A DNA stretch of 64,000 nucleotides from Leptolyngbya sp. Heron Island J. Its GTDB lineage: Bacteria; Cyanobacteriota; Cyanobacteriia; Phormidesmidales; Phormidesmidaceae. Numbering within the stretch: the first letter of the stretch is position 1; every line of letters starts with the position of its first letter. The position numbers and the translations under genes are program-made. The notes beneath the pieces were generated by a model. That model did no database searches. It was not told where the DNA came from and worked only from the letters and a program-made list of their open reading frames with translations. The stretch covers positions 48,753 to 112,752 of the forward strand of contig NZ_AWNH01000015.1 of the NCBI RefSeq assembly GCF_000482245.1. Reading direction: 5' to 3'. This document shows positions 19,944 to 29,345 of this stretch, in pieces.

Positions 19944-19971
19944 GTAGGGGCATTGCCTGCAACACCCCTAC
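19944..19971. repeat. Short GTAGGGG...CCCCTAC hairpin
   Basis: Seven-base arms (19944-19950 and 19965-19971) around a 14-base loop, immediately after the def stop. This sequence type recurs between genes in many cyanobacteria and may act as a weak terminator. Confidence 0.45.
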
Positions 19972-20017
19972 GCGCAAGACCATGCAACAACTGTTTTTTC
20001 ATTATTAGGAGAATACT

Positions 20018-20218
20018 GTGACCCCTAAAAGCGGTTTATTTTTGGCTGGCACCTGCATCACCGCCATTGCCGGTGTAGGGTCTGTGTTTGAGCTTGCCTA
20101 CGGGGAGCCAGACTTGGGTGTAGTACCCACTGCCATTGTTTTAACCTTGAGCATCCCCATCACCGTGCTATTTTTTATGGCGGCTGTTAAAGATACTCGG
20201 GAAAATCAGCAGTGGTAG
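20018..20218 (+). CDS. Small two-helix membrane protein
   Basis: 66 residues from GTG 20018 with an AGGAG ribosome site at 20007-20011. Two hydrophobic segments (about 6-26 and 38-58) flank a short acidic loop (ELAYGEPDLG), with a charged end KDTRENQQW. It is 80 bases after def in the same orientation. I do not recognise a function. Confidence 0.65.
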   Translation: MTPKSGLFLAGTCITAIAGVGSVFELAYGEPDLGVVPTAIVLTLSIPITVLFFMAAVKDTRENQQW

Positions 20219-20505
20219 ATCACGCTAGGCAATGGGTGGAGGCCAACAACGGATAATCGTTGTCCCAGTAGTTTTTCATCTGAGAGAGAAAACTATCGAG
20301 ACGGTTCTGCCAATCAACTTCACAGAGGATTCAAAGCCCTTTAGGGTGATGTAGATATCTGTAGGGCTTCCAACCCGCATAGCCACCCTACACATTAGAA
20401 TGTAAAGGAATGTATCGTTTCTAAGCAAAGCCTGGAAACGTCAGCTTCCAGACGTTGCTGCAGCGTTACAACTTTATCTTCTTTTTACATCCCTGCGTAT
20501 CTCCC

Positions 20506-21495
20506 ATGGGTCTACTTTTTGTGCTCAAGCTACTCCTGACATTGTCCGTACTGGGAGTGGCAGCTTATCTGTTGACAGCCCGTCGTTATCAGTCCTCAGA
20601 CTCAGTTGCCAACTCCTACGACCAGTGGACTGAAGATGGCATCCTGGAGTTTTACTGGGGCGAGCATATTCACTTAGGGCACTACGGATCACCGCCACGA
20701 TCCAAGGATTTTCTTAAGGCTAAATCAGATTTTGTCCACGAAATGGTGAAGTGGGGTGGATTAGATCAGTTAGCCCCCGGTACTACGGTGTTGGACGTGG
20801 GCTGCGGTATTGGTGGCAGTAGTCGAATTTTAGCCAGAGAGTATCAGTTTAAGGTCACCGGTGTAACGATTAGTCCTCAGCAGGTAAAGCGGGCTCAGCA
20901 GCTAACACCAGCAGGTGTTACAGCTCAGTTTCAGATAGACGACGCCATGGCCCTCTCGTTTCCAGATGCCAGCTTTGATGTGGTGTGGTCGGTGGAAGCG
21001 GGCCCCCACATGCCTGATAAGGCGGTATTTGCCCGCGAGCTGATGCGGGTGCTTAAACCCGGTGGCATTTTGGTCTTGGCAGATTGGAATCAGCGAGATG
21101 ATCGCCAGGTACCACTCAATTTTTGGGAAAAGCCGGTGATGCGGCAATTATTAGACCAATGGTCTCATCCTGCCTTTGCCAGCATTGAAGGCTTTGCTGA
21201 AAACCTTGAAGCAACGGGGTTTGTAGCCGGTAGCGTGGTTACTGCAGACTGGACACAGGCGACTCTGCCCTCATGGCTGGATTCAATTTGGCAAGGTATT
21301 GTTCGTCCTAAAGGGCTGATCCGCTTTGGTGCATCAGGATTCATTAAATCCCTACGAGAGGTCCCGACCCTACTATTAATGCGTCTTGCCTTTGGTGCTG
21401 GGCTCTGTCGATTTGGCATGTTTCGTGCTGTCAGAGCCAACGTGCAATCACCAATGGCATCAGAGCAGACACAACAGTTAACAGTCAGTCGTTAG
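20506..21495 (+). CDS. MPBQ/MSBQ methyltransferase (tocopherol and plastoquinone pathway)
   Basis: SAM-dependent methyltransferase acting on 2-methyl-6-phytyl- (or solanesyl-) benzoquinone. From memory, the sequence is strikingly like Synechocystis Sll0418: an N-terminal membrane anchor, YQSSDSVANSYDQWTEDGIL, HLGHYG, the SAM loop DVGCGIGGSSRILA, WSVEAGPHMPDKAVF and ADWNQRDDRQVPLNFW. About 329 residues from ATG 20506; the anchor (MGLLFVLKLLL...) starts there, so a TTG 17 codons upstream is probably not used. It is followed after 15 bases by an FAD monooxygenase, likely co-transcribed. Confidence 0.88.
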   Translation: MGLLFVLKLLLTLSVLGVAAYLLTARRYQSSDSVANSYDQWTEDGILEFYWGEHIHLGHYGSPPRSKDFLKAKSDFVHEMVKWGGLDQLAPGTTVLDVGCGIGGSSRILAREYQFKVTGVTISPQQVKRAQQLTPAGVTAQFQIDDAMALSFPDASFDVVWSVEAGPHMPDKAVFARELMRVLKPGGILVLADWNQRDDRQVPLNFWEKPVMRQLLDQWSHPAFASIEGFAENLEATGFVAGSVVTADWTQATLPSWLDSIWQGIVRPKGLIRFGASGFIKSLREVPTLLLMRLAFGAGLCRFGMFRAVRANVQSPMASEQTQQLTVSR

Positions 21496-21510
21496 TCCCC
21501 CAGATCGATC

Positions 21511-22725
21511 ATGGCTAAGCGAGTCATTATTGTCGGTGCGGGGCCTGCTGGTGCTAGCCTAGCTCTATTACTGGCTCGCAGTGGCATTCACGTCACGCTA
21601 CTAGAACAAGAAACAACTTTCGAACGAGTTTTTCGCGGCGAAGGGTTGATGCCTGCAGGCATGGATGCACTGCACCAGATGGGTCTGTCAGAACTGCTGA
21701 AAACGTTACCTCACCGCCGACTGGAATCCTGGAATATTCACTTAGGCGGTCAAGAGGTTTTTGTTATTCCCGAACCTGATCTAGGAGAAAGATCGCTCAA
21801 TATTATTTCCCAACCTGCATTACTCCAGGGCATGGTGGAGGAGGCCAGTCGGCATGAGTGTTTCGAGTTTAAGACAGACTGTCAGGTGCAGGATCTGCTA
21901 TGGGAGAACAATCGAGTAGTTGGCGTCCAGATTAAGCTAGGCAACAGCACCACAGAAATACGCGCTGACTTAGTGGTTGGCTGTGATGGTCGTGGCTCAT
22001 TAGTGCGGCGAAAAGCCAAGTTGGCCATTGAACTGCAACCGGATCAGTATGATGTGCTGTGGTTTAAGCTACCAGCTCCCCAACAGTTGCAGAAGACTTG
22101 TCAGTTTTACTTAATGGCCAAAGCTCAGCAGCATCCTGCTAGTTGTTACACCTCATGGGATGGCCAACTGCAGTATGGACTGATTTTGCCTAAAGGTGGA
22201 TTAGGCCAGTTAGGCGATGTTGATTGGCTGAGTGCAGCGGCAAAATCTGCTCCTGATTGGCTAGGGGCCCATGTGTTGGCCCAGCGTGGTGCGGTTAGTA
22301 AACCGGTGCGCTTGAATGTGGTGGTTGGCCACTGTAACCAGTGGTGGCGACCTGGGGTTTTACTGTTAGGGGATGCAGCCCATCCAATGTCCCCGATACG
22401 GGCCCAAGGGATTAATTTAGCCCTAAGAGATGCGATTGTGGCTACAAACTACCTGGTACCGGCCCTTCAAAAGACTTTAGAGACGATAGATAACGCCTTA
22501 CCTACGATTCAACAACAACGAATGCCGGAAGTGGTGCGATCGCAAACCCTACAGATCCGAGAAGCCAATAGCTTAAAGGTCATTCGCTCATCTCCCTGGA
22601 AATTAGCCATCGCCCAGCAGATTTTGCCACTGGCTGGCAAATTGCCATGGTTACAACAAGCATGGCTGGCTCGCCAGCATGATTTAAGACATGGATCTCA
22701 ACCAGTGCAATTAATCTGCGATTAA
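21511..22725 (+). CDS. FAD-dependent monooxygenase (UbiH/PHBH-like)
   Basis: 404 residues with the flavoprotein hydroxylase fold: an N-terminal dinucleotide-binding GAGPAGASLALLLARSG, a central VVGCDGRGSLVRRKA (DG motif), and the second FAD motif LLGDAAHPMSPIRAQGINLALRDA. The family hydroxylates aromatic rings or reduces prenyl quinone precursors. The 15-base spacing behind the MPBQ methyltransferase suggests a role in prenylquinone metabolism, but this is inference from context only. Confidence 0.85.
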   Translation: MAKRVIIVGAGPAGASLALLLARSGIHVTLLEQETTFERVFRGEGLMPAGMDALHQMGLSELLKTLPHRRLESWNIHLGGQEVFVIPEPDLGERSLNIISQPALLQGMVEEASRHECFEFKTDCQVQDLLWENNRVVGVQIKLGNSTTEIRADLVVGCDGRGSLVRRKAKLAIELQPDQYDVLWFKLPAPQQLQKTCQFYLMAKAQQHPASCYTSWDGQLQYGLILPKGGLGQLGDVDWLSAAAKSAPDWLGAHVLAQRGAVSKPVRLNVVVGHCNQWWRPGVLLLGDAAHPMSPIRAQGINLALRDAIVATNYLVPALQKTLETIDNALPTIQQQRMPEVVRSQTLQIREANSLKVIRSSPWKLAIAQQILPLAGKLPWLQQAWLARQHDLRHGSQPVQLICD

Positions 22726-22787
22726 CCAGGTACTTCCAGTCCAAGCACAGCTTTAGATTTAAGTAGATTTTGGCACTTTACCTAAAC

Positions 22788-22816
22788 CTCAAGAAAACTT
22801 CAGTAGTTTTCTTGAG
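22788..22816 (+). terminator. Hairpin after the quinone operon
   Basis: Perfect 11-bp stem CTCAAGAAAAC / GTTTTCTTGAG with a 7-base loop, 60 bases past the monooxygenase stop. No T-run follows, so efficiency is uncertain. Confidence 0.6.
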
Positions 22817-22991
22817 TGGAAATGCTGATGGCTTTAGATATAAACCGTATAGGCCATCTTACCTATCACCAGGCTTTGGCCAAGCATCGCTTGCGATCGC
22901 CGCACCCTCTCAAACAAACCGAGTCTCTTAGAGCCTCTTAGAGAGATCCGGTTTTTGCACTATCCCAGCTCGGTTTTATTTCGCCACAGCC

Positions 22992-23276
22992 ATGAGACAC
23001 AAACAGCGCATCAGGCCCACACCAATCCATCAACCTATATTGGCACCAGCCCTTTGCATGATAGCTAGCATGGTAGGCATGGGGTGTATGCTCGGATTGG
23101 TCAAGTTTCGCTATGGCTACCAAGCAGTCTACGCCAACACTTCACGACAACCTCAAGATCCGTCTTTCCACCCGACAGTGCTACCGTTTCGCAAAGATCA
23201 GAGCAATTGCGAAAAGAATGGAGCAGTTTGGAACAACCAAGAGTGCATTGATCATGAGCATAATCCGAGGTTCTAG
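22992..23276 (+). CDS. Small membrane-anchored or secreted protein with two-cysteine tail
   Basis: 94 residues: a basic start, one hydrophobic segment (about 18-38), then a polar region ending in NCEKNGAVWNNQECIDHEHNP. The pattern C-x(6-9)-W-x4-C-x-D-x-E-H near the C-terminus looks like a conserved small disulphide-bonded tail seen on cyanobacterial membrane-anchored proteins, so I accept this frame over an overlapping one. It ends 10 bases before the convergent amidase gene. Function unknown. Confidence 0.6.
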   Translation: MRHKQRIRPTPIHQPILAPALCMIASMVGMGCMLGLVKFRYGYQAVYANTSRQPQDPSFHPTVLPFRKDQSNCEKNGAVWNNQECIDHEHNPRF

Positions 23277-23286
23277 CACACCTGGA

Positions 23287-25041
23287 TCAGCGCAGGTAGT
23301 CGATAATTCCCTGAGCAATGGCATCAGCAATTTGCTCACGGGCAGCAGTACTTTGAAACCGGGTCGCATCTTCACGACCGGTGACAAATCCGGTTTCTAC
23401 TAAGACTGCGGGCATGGAAGTATTGCGAAGAACATAAAAACGAGCCTGGCGGACACCGCGATCGCGCAGGTCTGTACTACGCAGTACACTACTATGGATA
23501 GCACGGGCCAGGTTGCGCCCCGTCGAGAAGTAATAGGTCTCCAGCCCATTCACCTCAGGGCGGCTCAGACTAATGGCATTGGCGTGAATACTGACAAATA
23601 TGGTGGCATTAGCCCGCTCGGCAATATCCACCCGAGGTTGTAAATCGACTTCCACATCCTGGGTACGGGTAAGGGCTGCTCGATAGCCACGCTGCTCTAA
23701 AGTACTCTGCAAACGACGGGCAATGAAAATATTAATTTCCTTTTCCAGCAAACCGTTCCGGCCTACAGCCCCTGGATCGCGTCCCCCATGGCCTGGGTCA
23801 ATCATTATCAGCACCTCTCCTTGTCTAGCCGCAGGTGTTGGCAATCTGGGAGACGGACTTGAGGGTGGGCTAGCGGCCGTGCCGGTTGTTTGGACAATGC
23901 GTGCATCAAGACCAGCATTTTGCAAACGGGTCTGCAGCTGATTGGCACGGGGTTGCTCACGAAAGCGCCCGGCTTGAATTACTGACTGACCATTGACCGT
24001 AGTTCGAAAGGCACCCGGTTCTACTGAATTGACACGCGATCGCAACAGAGCAGACCCACCTGGCACAATCACTTGATAAATGACATTTGCCGAGGGTGTG
24101 GACGGTGTTGGCGTTGTGGGTGAGTTCACCTGAGCCACTTCGACAATTTGAGCTGAGAGTCCTGCCTGCACTAACCGCTGACGAAGTTCATTGGCACGGG
24201 ACTGCTCACGAAAGCGCCCAGCTTGAATGACTGACTGACCATTGACCGTAGTTCGAAAGGCACCCGGTTCTACCGAATTGACACGCGATCGCAACAGGGC
24301 AGACCCACCTGGCACAATCACCTGGTAATCAATATTGTCATTATTTCGTGGCGGTGAACCTGGACGAGGTAACGGGTTACCACTGGGCGGCGTTGGCAGC
24401 GGTCTGGGGGTCGGGCTGCTGATTGGCGGTCTAGGGCTAGTTGGTTGTCTTGCCCCTGACGCTGCAATCACGGTGTCCAAAGGCTGATTATTAGTCAGAT
24501 AAATATGCCCCAGAGTCTGACCGTTGAATACGCGGCGGGTGAGCGTCCAACCGGCATCTAGCTCAAGTTTGACAAAATCATTCACCACACCGGTAGAACG
24601 ACCCAGTTCCAGCTTTGGCAAACCTCGCTGTAAAGGGCTGGGTGACGCCACCAGCACCAAACTATCCCCTTGCTGCTCCACCCGGAGACGATAGCGCGAC
24701 CCTAAGTCTTCTCCATTAACGCGGACAGAATAGCCATTGCTATCGGAACTCCGACCACAAATCCCCGAAAAATCAAACGTCAGCAGCAGCGGATTTACGA
24801 TTGTCGGATTATTACCTTGCTCCTGCCAACAGCGCCGAGCCGAACTCAGCTGCTCAATAATCAACAGGTTATAAAACCGACCATTATTTACAGGTTCGGC
24901 TACAGCAACGATACGGTCATCGGCAATCGGCTGTTGGCCAAATTGAGCCGCCGATACCTGCAATGGCAACGCAATCGCTGCACTACAGGTGGTAGCTGCT
25001 ATAGCCGATAGTGTGGTGAGTTGACGAAGAAGTGATTTCAT
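23287..25041 (-). CDS. N-acetylmuramoyl-L-alanine amidase (AmiC type) with duplicated SPOR-like modules
   Basis: 584 residues. An N-terminal signal peptide (about 1-31) is followed by an AMIN-like beta domain, a Pro-rich linker, two nearly identical ~45-residue modules (each ending QAGRFREQ.RAN.L, like SPOR/sporulation-related repeats), a second linker, and a C-terminal Amidase_3 domain. The catalytic zinc ligands are in IDPGHGGRDPGAVG, LLEKEIN (Glu), VSIHANA and the catalytic Glu in VLVETGFV. It cleaves peptide stems from peptidoglycan in the periplasm, usually during cell separation or septal-junction formation. Ribosome site and ATG 25041 are clear. The module duplication is also visible at DNA level. 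Confidence 0.92.
   Translation of the reverse strand: MKSLLRQLTTLSAIAATTCSAAIALPLQVSAAQFGQQPIADDRIVAVAEPVNNGRFYNLLIIEQLSSARRCWQEQGNNPTIVNPLLLTFDFSGICGRSSDSNGYSVRVNGEDLGSRYRLRVEQQGDSLVLVASPSPLQRGLPKLELGRSTGVVNDFVKLELDAGWTLTRRVFNGQTLGHIYLTNNQPLDTVIAASGARQPTSPRPPISSPTPRPLPTPPSGNPLPRPGSPPRNNDNIDYQVIVPGGSALLRSRVNSVEPGAFRTTVNGQSVIQAGRFREQSRANELRQRLVQAGLSAQIVEVAQVNSPTTPTPSTPSANVIYQVIVPGGSALLRSRVNSVEPGAFRTTVNGQSVIQAGRFREQPRANQLQTRLQNAGLDARIVQTTGTAASPPSSPSPRLPTPAARQGEVLIMIDPGHGGRDPGAVGRNGLLEKEINIFIARRLQSTLEQRGYRAALTRTQDVEVDLQPRVDIAERANATIFVSIHANAISLSRPEVNGLETYYFSTGRNLARAIHSSVLRSTDLRDRGVRQARFYVLRNTSMPAVLVETGFVTGREDATRFQSTAAREQIADAIAQGIIDYLR
23942..24323. repeat. Near-identical 133-base tandem module copies inside the amidase gene
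   Basis: Segments about 23942-24074 and 24191-24323 are offset by 249 bases (83 codons) and differ at only a few positions, including the shared ACACGCGATCGCAACAG stretch. This points to a recent internal duplication or ongoing gene conversion. Confidence 0.85.
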
Positions 25042-25488
25042 ATCCCTTAGGGGTCGCGGGTAGGAGATAGATTGTCTGCAGGTGACATTACAAGAAACAC
25101 AGGGTTGGCGTCCAACGGTTATTTACGTAGTTTTCCGAGAAAGATTGCCTATTCGGTAAGCAACTATATCAGTTCATCAGCTGTCCGTGATGAGATTTGC
25201 TTGTGAGTCATTAAAAACCCTTCCCAAGCAGGTCCGTAGAACTACTGACGTGTGGAACTTTCAAGGCTGGCACAGTTCTATTTAGCCAGTCAGGCAACAG
25301 TCCTGAAAGTCATCATCACTAAACTAATGAAGGCAGCTCATGGCCTGAATTCAGAACAGGCGTACTGAGTTTGGTCGACAATTCAGTCGCTAATATCGAC
25401 TACGAGATAGCGCATAAAAAGGACATCCAGACGGCCCTAGAAAACGGACTTTAACCCATGGAACAACAGCCCCCGTAGCCCCAAAGTC
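25042..25488. other. 447-base gap between two leftward genes
   Basis: No credible open frame. The left end should hold the amidase promoter. The right part follows the GGDEF-EAL gene, and I see no strong terminator hairpin there. Confidence 0.35.
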
Positions 25489-28400
25489 TTAACACCAAAA
25501 AGATGGGCGACTGATGGCATACCCCTGGACATAATCGATACCAATTGTTTGCATCTTGGTTAAGATTGCGTCATTTTCTACCGACTCCGCAATGATCTGT
25601 AAACCCATAACGTTGCCAATTCGATGGATAGACTCAACAATGGCCTCAGTGGTGGAATCAGACGTAATATCTCGAATAAAACCACCATCGATTTTGAGAA
25701 AATCAACCGGCAATGCCTTGAGGTAGGCAAATGAGGACATGCCACTGCCAAAATCATCTAAGGCAAAGCAACATCCTAAACGGCGCAAGGCTCGAATAAA
25801 CGAAGTTGCCTGCTCAAAATCAGCAATTGCCGCTGTTTCTGTAATTTCAAAACAGATGTGGTCAGGCGGCACATTAAACTTGGCAAATTGGGCAGTTACA
25901 AATTCAAGAAACTGCTCATCATTAAGACTCGTACCGGAGAGATTAATACTGTAGAGTATTTTTTCAACGCCTTCTTGCAATAGCTGTTCCAGATTTTCTA
26001 GACAGGTTTGAATAATCCACCGATCTAACATCGGCATCAAGCTATATCGCTCTGCTGCTGGAATAAACTCTACTGGAGCAATGCTCTCTCCTGAGTCATT
26101 TAGCATACGTACAAGCACCTCGTAAAAATTAATAGCTGTCCCCTCGGGATTAAGTGTTTGAGTAATTTTCTGACGATAAAGACAGAAGCGATTATTCTCC
26201 AATGCTTGACGGATAACAATACTCCAGTGTCGTTCTTGCCGTTGCTGGCTTAATTCGACATCATTTTTTTGATAAATCTGAATGCGATTACGACCTCGAT
26301 ATTTAGCTGCATAACAGGCCGCATCTGCCGCACTCATCGCGGCAGTCGCTGTAGTGCTGGTCGAGTCTACGACAACTAAGCCAATACTGACACCGACACG
26401 AAAGATTTGATCTTGCCAAATAAATGGATAATCTGCTATCTCCTGACGTAAATTCTCTGCAATATTGACCGCCCGATCAAGGGGACATTGGTTTAGTAAA
26501 ATACCAAACTCATCACCGCCTAGACGTGCCATGGTATCGGCTGCTCGGATGTGTCGTTTAAGCAATCGAGCCAACTGCCGTAACAGCTCATCTCCAGCTA
26601 AATGGCCGCTGGTATCGTTGACTACCTTAAACTGATCTAAGTCTAAATAGCAGAGCACATGGTGCTGATTTTGCTGTACTGTCGTTTGCACTACGTTTTC
26701 AAGCTCGGCCTCAAAATAGCGACGATTATATAGCTCAGTCAATGCGTCATGGGTGGCTTGCCAGCTTAGCTGTCTTGCCATCAGGCGCGACTGGGTCACA
26801 TCGTGAAAAACCATCACTACTCCAATCAATTGACCAGTTTTGTCTCGAATCGGTGCAGCAGAATCTTCGATGCTAAATTCCTGGCCATCTCTTCGGATTA
26901 GAATCGTGTGATTAGCTAACCCGGTGACGATTCCTGCTGACAACACTTGATCTACGGGGTTTATGGCAGGTTGTCGAGTCGTTTCGTTAACAATTTGAAA
27001 GACCTCGGTTAAAGGCAATCCCCTAGCGGTTTGGGTTGTCCATCCTGTCATGGTCTCAGCAATGGGATTGAGGTGATTCACCCTGCCACTGGCATCGGTG
27101 GTAATGACAGCATCACCAATGGAATCCAACGTAACCTGGGCCATTTCTTTTTCGGCTTCTAGTTCTTCCTCCAGGTGTTTGCGCTCAGTGATATCGGTGA
27201 TGGTCCCTACGTAACCCGTCAGGGCTTCTTCAGCATCATACTCAGCCACAGTCTGCCCAAACACCCAAGTTACAGTGCCAGCAGGTGTTTGAAAGCGATA
27301 CTCAGACTGGAAGGTCTGATTTGCTTGGGCAGCTTGGTACCATTCTTGAGAGACGCGGGCTCGATCGTCTGAATGAATTGCTACAGTCCATCCTGGTCCT
27401 AAGGCCTCCTCTGATGAGATACCAGCAATCTCACACCAACGTTCGTTCACATATAGACAATCGCCCTGTTGATTCGTACGAAAAATCCCTACAGGAGAAG
27501 CTGCTGCTAGACTGACATAGTGATTTCGACTTTCTGCTAGATCGATTTCTATGCGTTTACGATCGCTAATATCCCGTCCTTCTGGAATAATCAAAATCAC
27601 CTCACCCGAGTCATCTACGACTGGAATCAGTGAAAAATCAATGGTGATGATTTGATTATCAGCCCCCAGGACATCGACCTCATATCGAATAAATTCACCT
27701 TGAGCCGCTCGCTCGATACTCTCGCGGAGTTGGGTCTGAGTTGCAGTAGATAAGCTCCACCAGAACGCCTGCCAAAACGGTAAGTTGATGACATCTTCTC
27801 GACGTAGACCGCCAAAATTCAATGCAGTCTGATTAGCTTCGAGCAGCCTACCGTCAGGTGCTAGCAAACCAATAAACTGAAACGTATGGTTAAAAATTGC
27901 CCGAAAACGAGCTTCACTAACTTGTACCTGCTGCTCTAATCGAGAGGTTTGTGCCCGCAATAGCTCCAAACGCTCATCCTGTAATCGATTTAGCTCTTTG
28001 CTAAGAGTTTGAATAGTATGGTACATCTCTACCGGATCAAGCGATAACAAGATACTGGTTTGGGTCACAATCCCAACCAGAACACCATCGTCAGCAACGA
28101 CTAATCGGCGCACATGCATAGCTTGCATACGTTGCTGGACAGACCATAGGCTATCTTGAGAGCTAACACACTGCAGCGGGGAACTCATCACAGCCTGGGC
28201 GACGAGATCAGACCAGTCGGCATTTTGAGCTTGCAGTTTAACAATGTCCCGTTCGGTGACAATACCAATGGGCCTCTGACTAGCTGATAAATCATTAGCC
28301 TCAGCAATGACGACACAGCTGACCCGATAGGTGGCCATTAGCCTGATCACATTCAATAGTTGTGCATCAGGAGTAGCCGTTACAACACGGGTTGACATGA

Positions 28401-28914
28401 CTTCATTTACCCGCCGTAGACGCAATAGATCAGTAGCTTGCAACGATTGACGTAAACTCGTTTGTGTCACAACACCGAGAAGCTGACCGCGGTCGTTTAG
28501 TACTGGTAAATGGCGAATACGGTGCTGCCTTAGCAGAGCAACTACATCAAATGGACGCTCTAATTCTGCAGAAGAAATCGTGATGACATTGCGAGTCATC
28601 ACATCAGCCACTACAAAAGCATCTAAATCACTTCCCTCGGCGATAATTTTAACAACATCACGTTCCGTGAAAATACCTCGGAGCTGCCCTCCTAACATCA
28701 CTAGACAATAGCTGGCCATGGGAGGCGTCTCAGCTGCTTTATCTGTATCTTGCTCTGTATATCCCTGGGACATCCGTGTCAAAACCTGACTTAAGGAAAC
28801 ATCAGGCTCTACGATGAGAGGAGTTTGATCAAATTCAACCCGATCAATGAAACTCACAGGCGATGGAGTAAGGGGCTCACTACTCGGGGGCTCTATATTC
28901 ATCAGATATATCAA
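25489..28914 (-). CDS. Cyclic-di-GMP signalling protein: CBS x4, PAS x3, GGDEF, EAL
   Basis: 1141 residues. Order: four CBS motifs in two pairs (about 30-300), a short coiled linker, three PAS domains (about 330-455, 465-580, 590-715), GGDEF (about 720-885) and EAL (about 905-1141). The cyclase site is intact (RLGGDEFGILL) with an inhibitory RxxD site in RAADTMARLGGDEF. The phosphodiesterase site keeps the main motifs: EVL in place of EAL (FYEVLVRM), INLSG, FEITET, DDFGSGMSSF, LKIDG, IAESVE and VQGY. The CBS modules suggest adenine-nucleotide sensing. No membrane segment is visible. The start may be TTG 28914 or ATG 28902. Net activity cannot be predicted. Confidence 0.93.
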   Translation of the reverse strand: MIYLMNIEPPSSEPLTPSPVSFIDRVEFDQTPLIVEPDVSLSQVLTRMSQGYTEQDTDKAAETPPMASYCLVMLGGQLRGIFTERDVVKIIAEGSDLDAFVVADVMTRNVITISSAELERPFDVVALLRQHRIRHLPVLNDRGQLLGVVTQTSLRQSLQATDLLRLRRVNEVMSTRVVTATPDAQLLNVIRLMATYRVSCVVIAEANDLSASQRPIGIVTERDIVKLQAQNADWSDLVAQAVMSSPLQCVSSQDSLWSVQQRMQAMHVRRLVVADDGVLVGIVTQTSILLSLDPVEMYHTIQTLSKELNRLQDERLELLRAQTSRLEQQVQVSEARFRAIFNHTFQFIGLLAPDGRLLEANQTALNFGGLRREDVINLPFWQAFWWSLSTATQTQLRESIERAAQGEFIRYEVDVLGADNQIITIDFSLIPVVDDSGEVILIIPEGRDISDRKRIEIDLAESRNHYVSLAAASPVGIFRTNQQGDCLYVNERWCEIAGISSEEALGPGWTVAIHSDDRARVSQEWYQAAQANQTFQSEYRFQTPAGTVTWVFGQTVAEYDAEEALTGYVGTITDITERKHLEEELEAEKEMAQVTLDSIGDAVITTDASGRVNHLNPIAETMTGWTTQTARGLPLTEVFQIVNETTRQPAINPVDQVLSAGIVTGLANHTILIRRDGQEFSIEDSAAPIRDKTGQLIGVVMVFHDVTQSRLMARQLSWQATHDALTELYNRRYFEAELENVVQTTVQQNQHHVLCYLDLDQFKVVNDTSGHLAGDELLRQLARLLKRHIRAADTMARLGGDEFGILLNQCPLDRAVNIAENLRQEIADYPFIWQDQIFRVGVSIGLVVVDSTSTTATAAMSAADAACYAAKYRGRNRIQIYQKNDVELSQQRQERHWSIVIRQALENNRFCLYRQKITQTLNPEGTAINFYEVLVRMLNDSGESIAPVEFIPAAERYSLMPMLDRWIIQTCLENLEQLLQEGVEKILYSINLSGTSLNDEQFLEFVTAQFAKFNVPPDHICFEITETAAIADFEQATSFIRALRRLGCCFALDDFGSGMSSFAYLKALPVDFLKIDGGFIRDITSDSTTEAIVESIHRIGNVMGLQIIAESVENDAILTKMQTIGIDYVQGYAISRPSFWC

Positions 28915-29345
28915 TCAAACATACGTTTAAAAGCACGTTGAACAGCTGATAGCTGTTCTACGAATAAACAAGTTTGTGCACCGTGCATCAGCTTAAAGAC
29001 GGCTGCAGGAAGAACCTCTTTTGAACCGATTACAACACCATTACAATTACGCTACATACTTCGCAAAAACGTCTAGAGCACAATTATTTTCGCCGACAAA
29101 AATAAATTTACGATACCTGATTCAAGGGAGTGATCAATGTAAATTTACTCTTTAAATAATCTGAGAGTTCGCCTATCTTACTCAAGATACACCATATCTC
29201 CTGGGCGCATAAGTACGTACCCTAACATCAAGAATCTCCAAAGACTAAAGCAGTGTTTACAAAAGTCAGTTCGTCTGTTACACGAATTAGTGCCGAATTA
29301 GCTAGGTAGTAATCCGACTAGCGGATCGACCGTAGTCTGGCTATC
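28915..29345. other. 431-base gap, AT-rich
   Basis: Lies between the leftward SNF2 helicase stop and the GGDEF-EAL start on the same strand. It holds no recognisable gene; presumably it contains the GGDEF-EAL promoter. No hairpin terminator was noted. Confidence 0.35.

Noticed and set aside
23113..23403. 96-codon plus-strand frame overlapping the small two-Cys protein and the amidase end
   Set aside because: Conflicts with the amidase C-terminus, while the 22992-23276 frame has a membrane segment and conserved-looking Cys tail.
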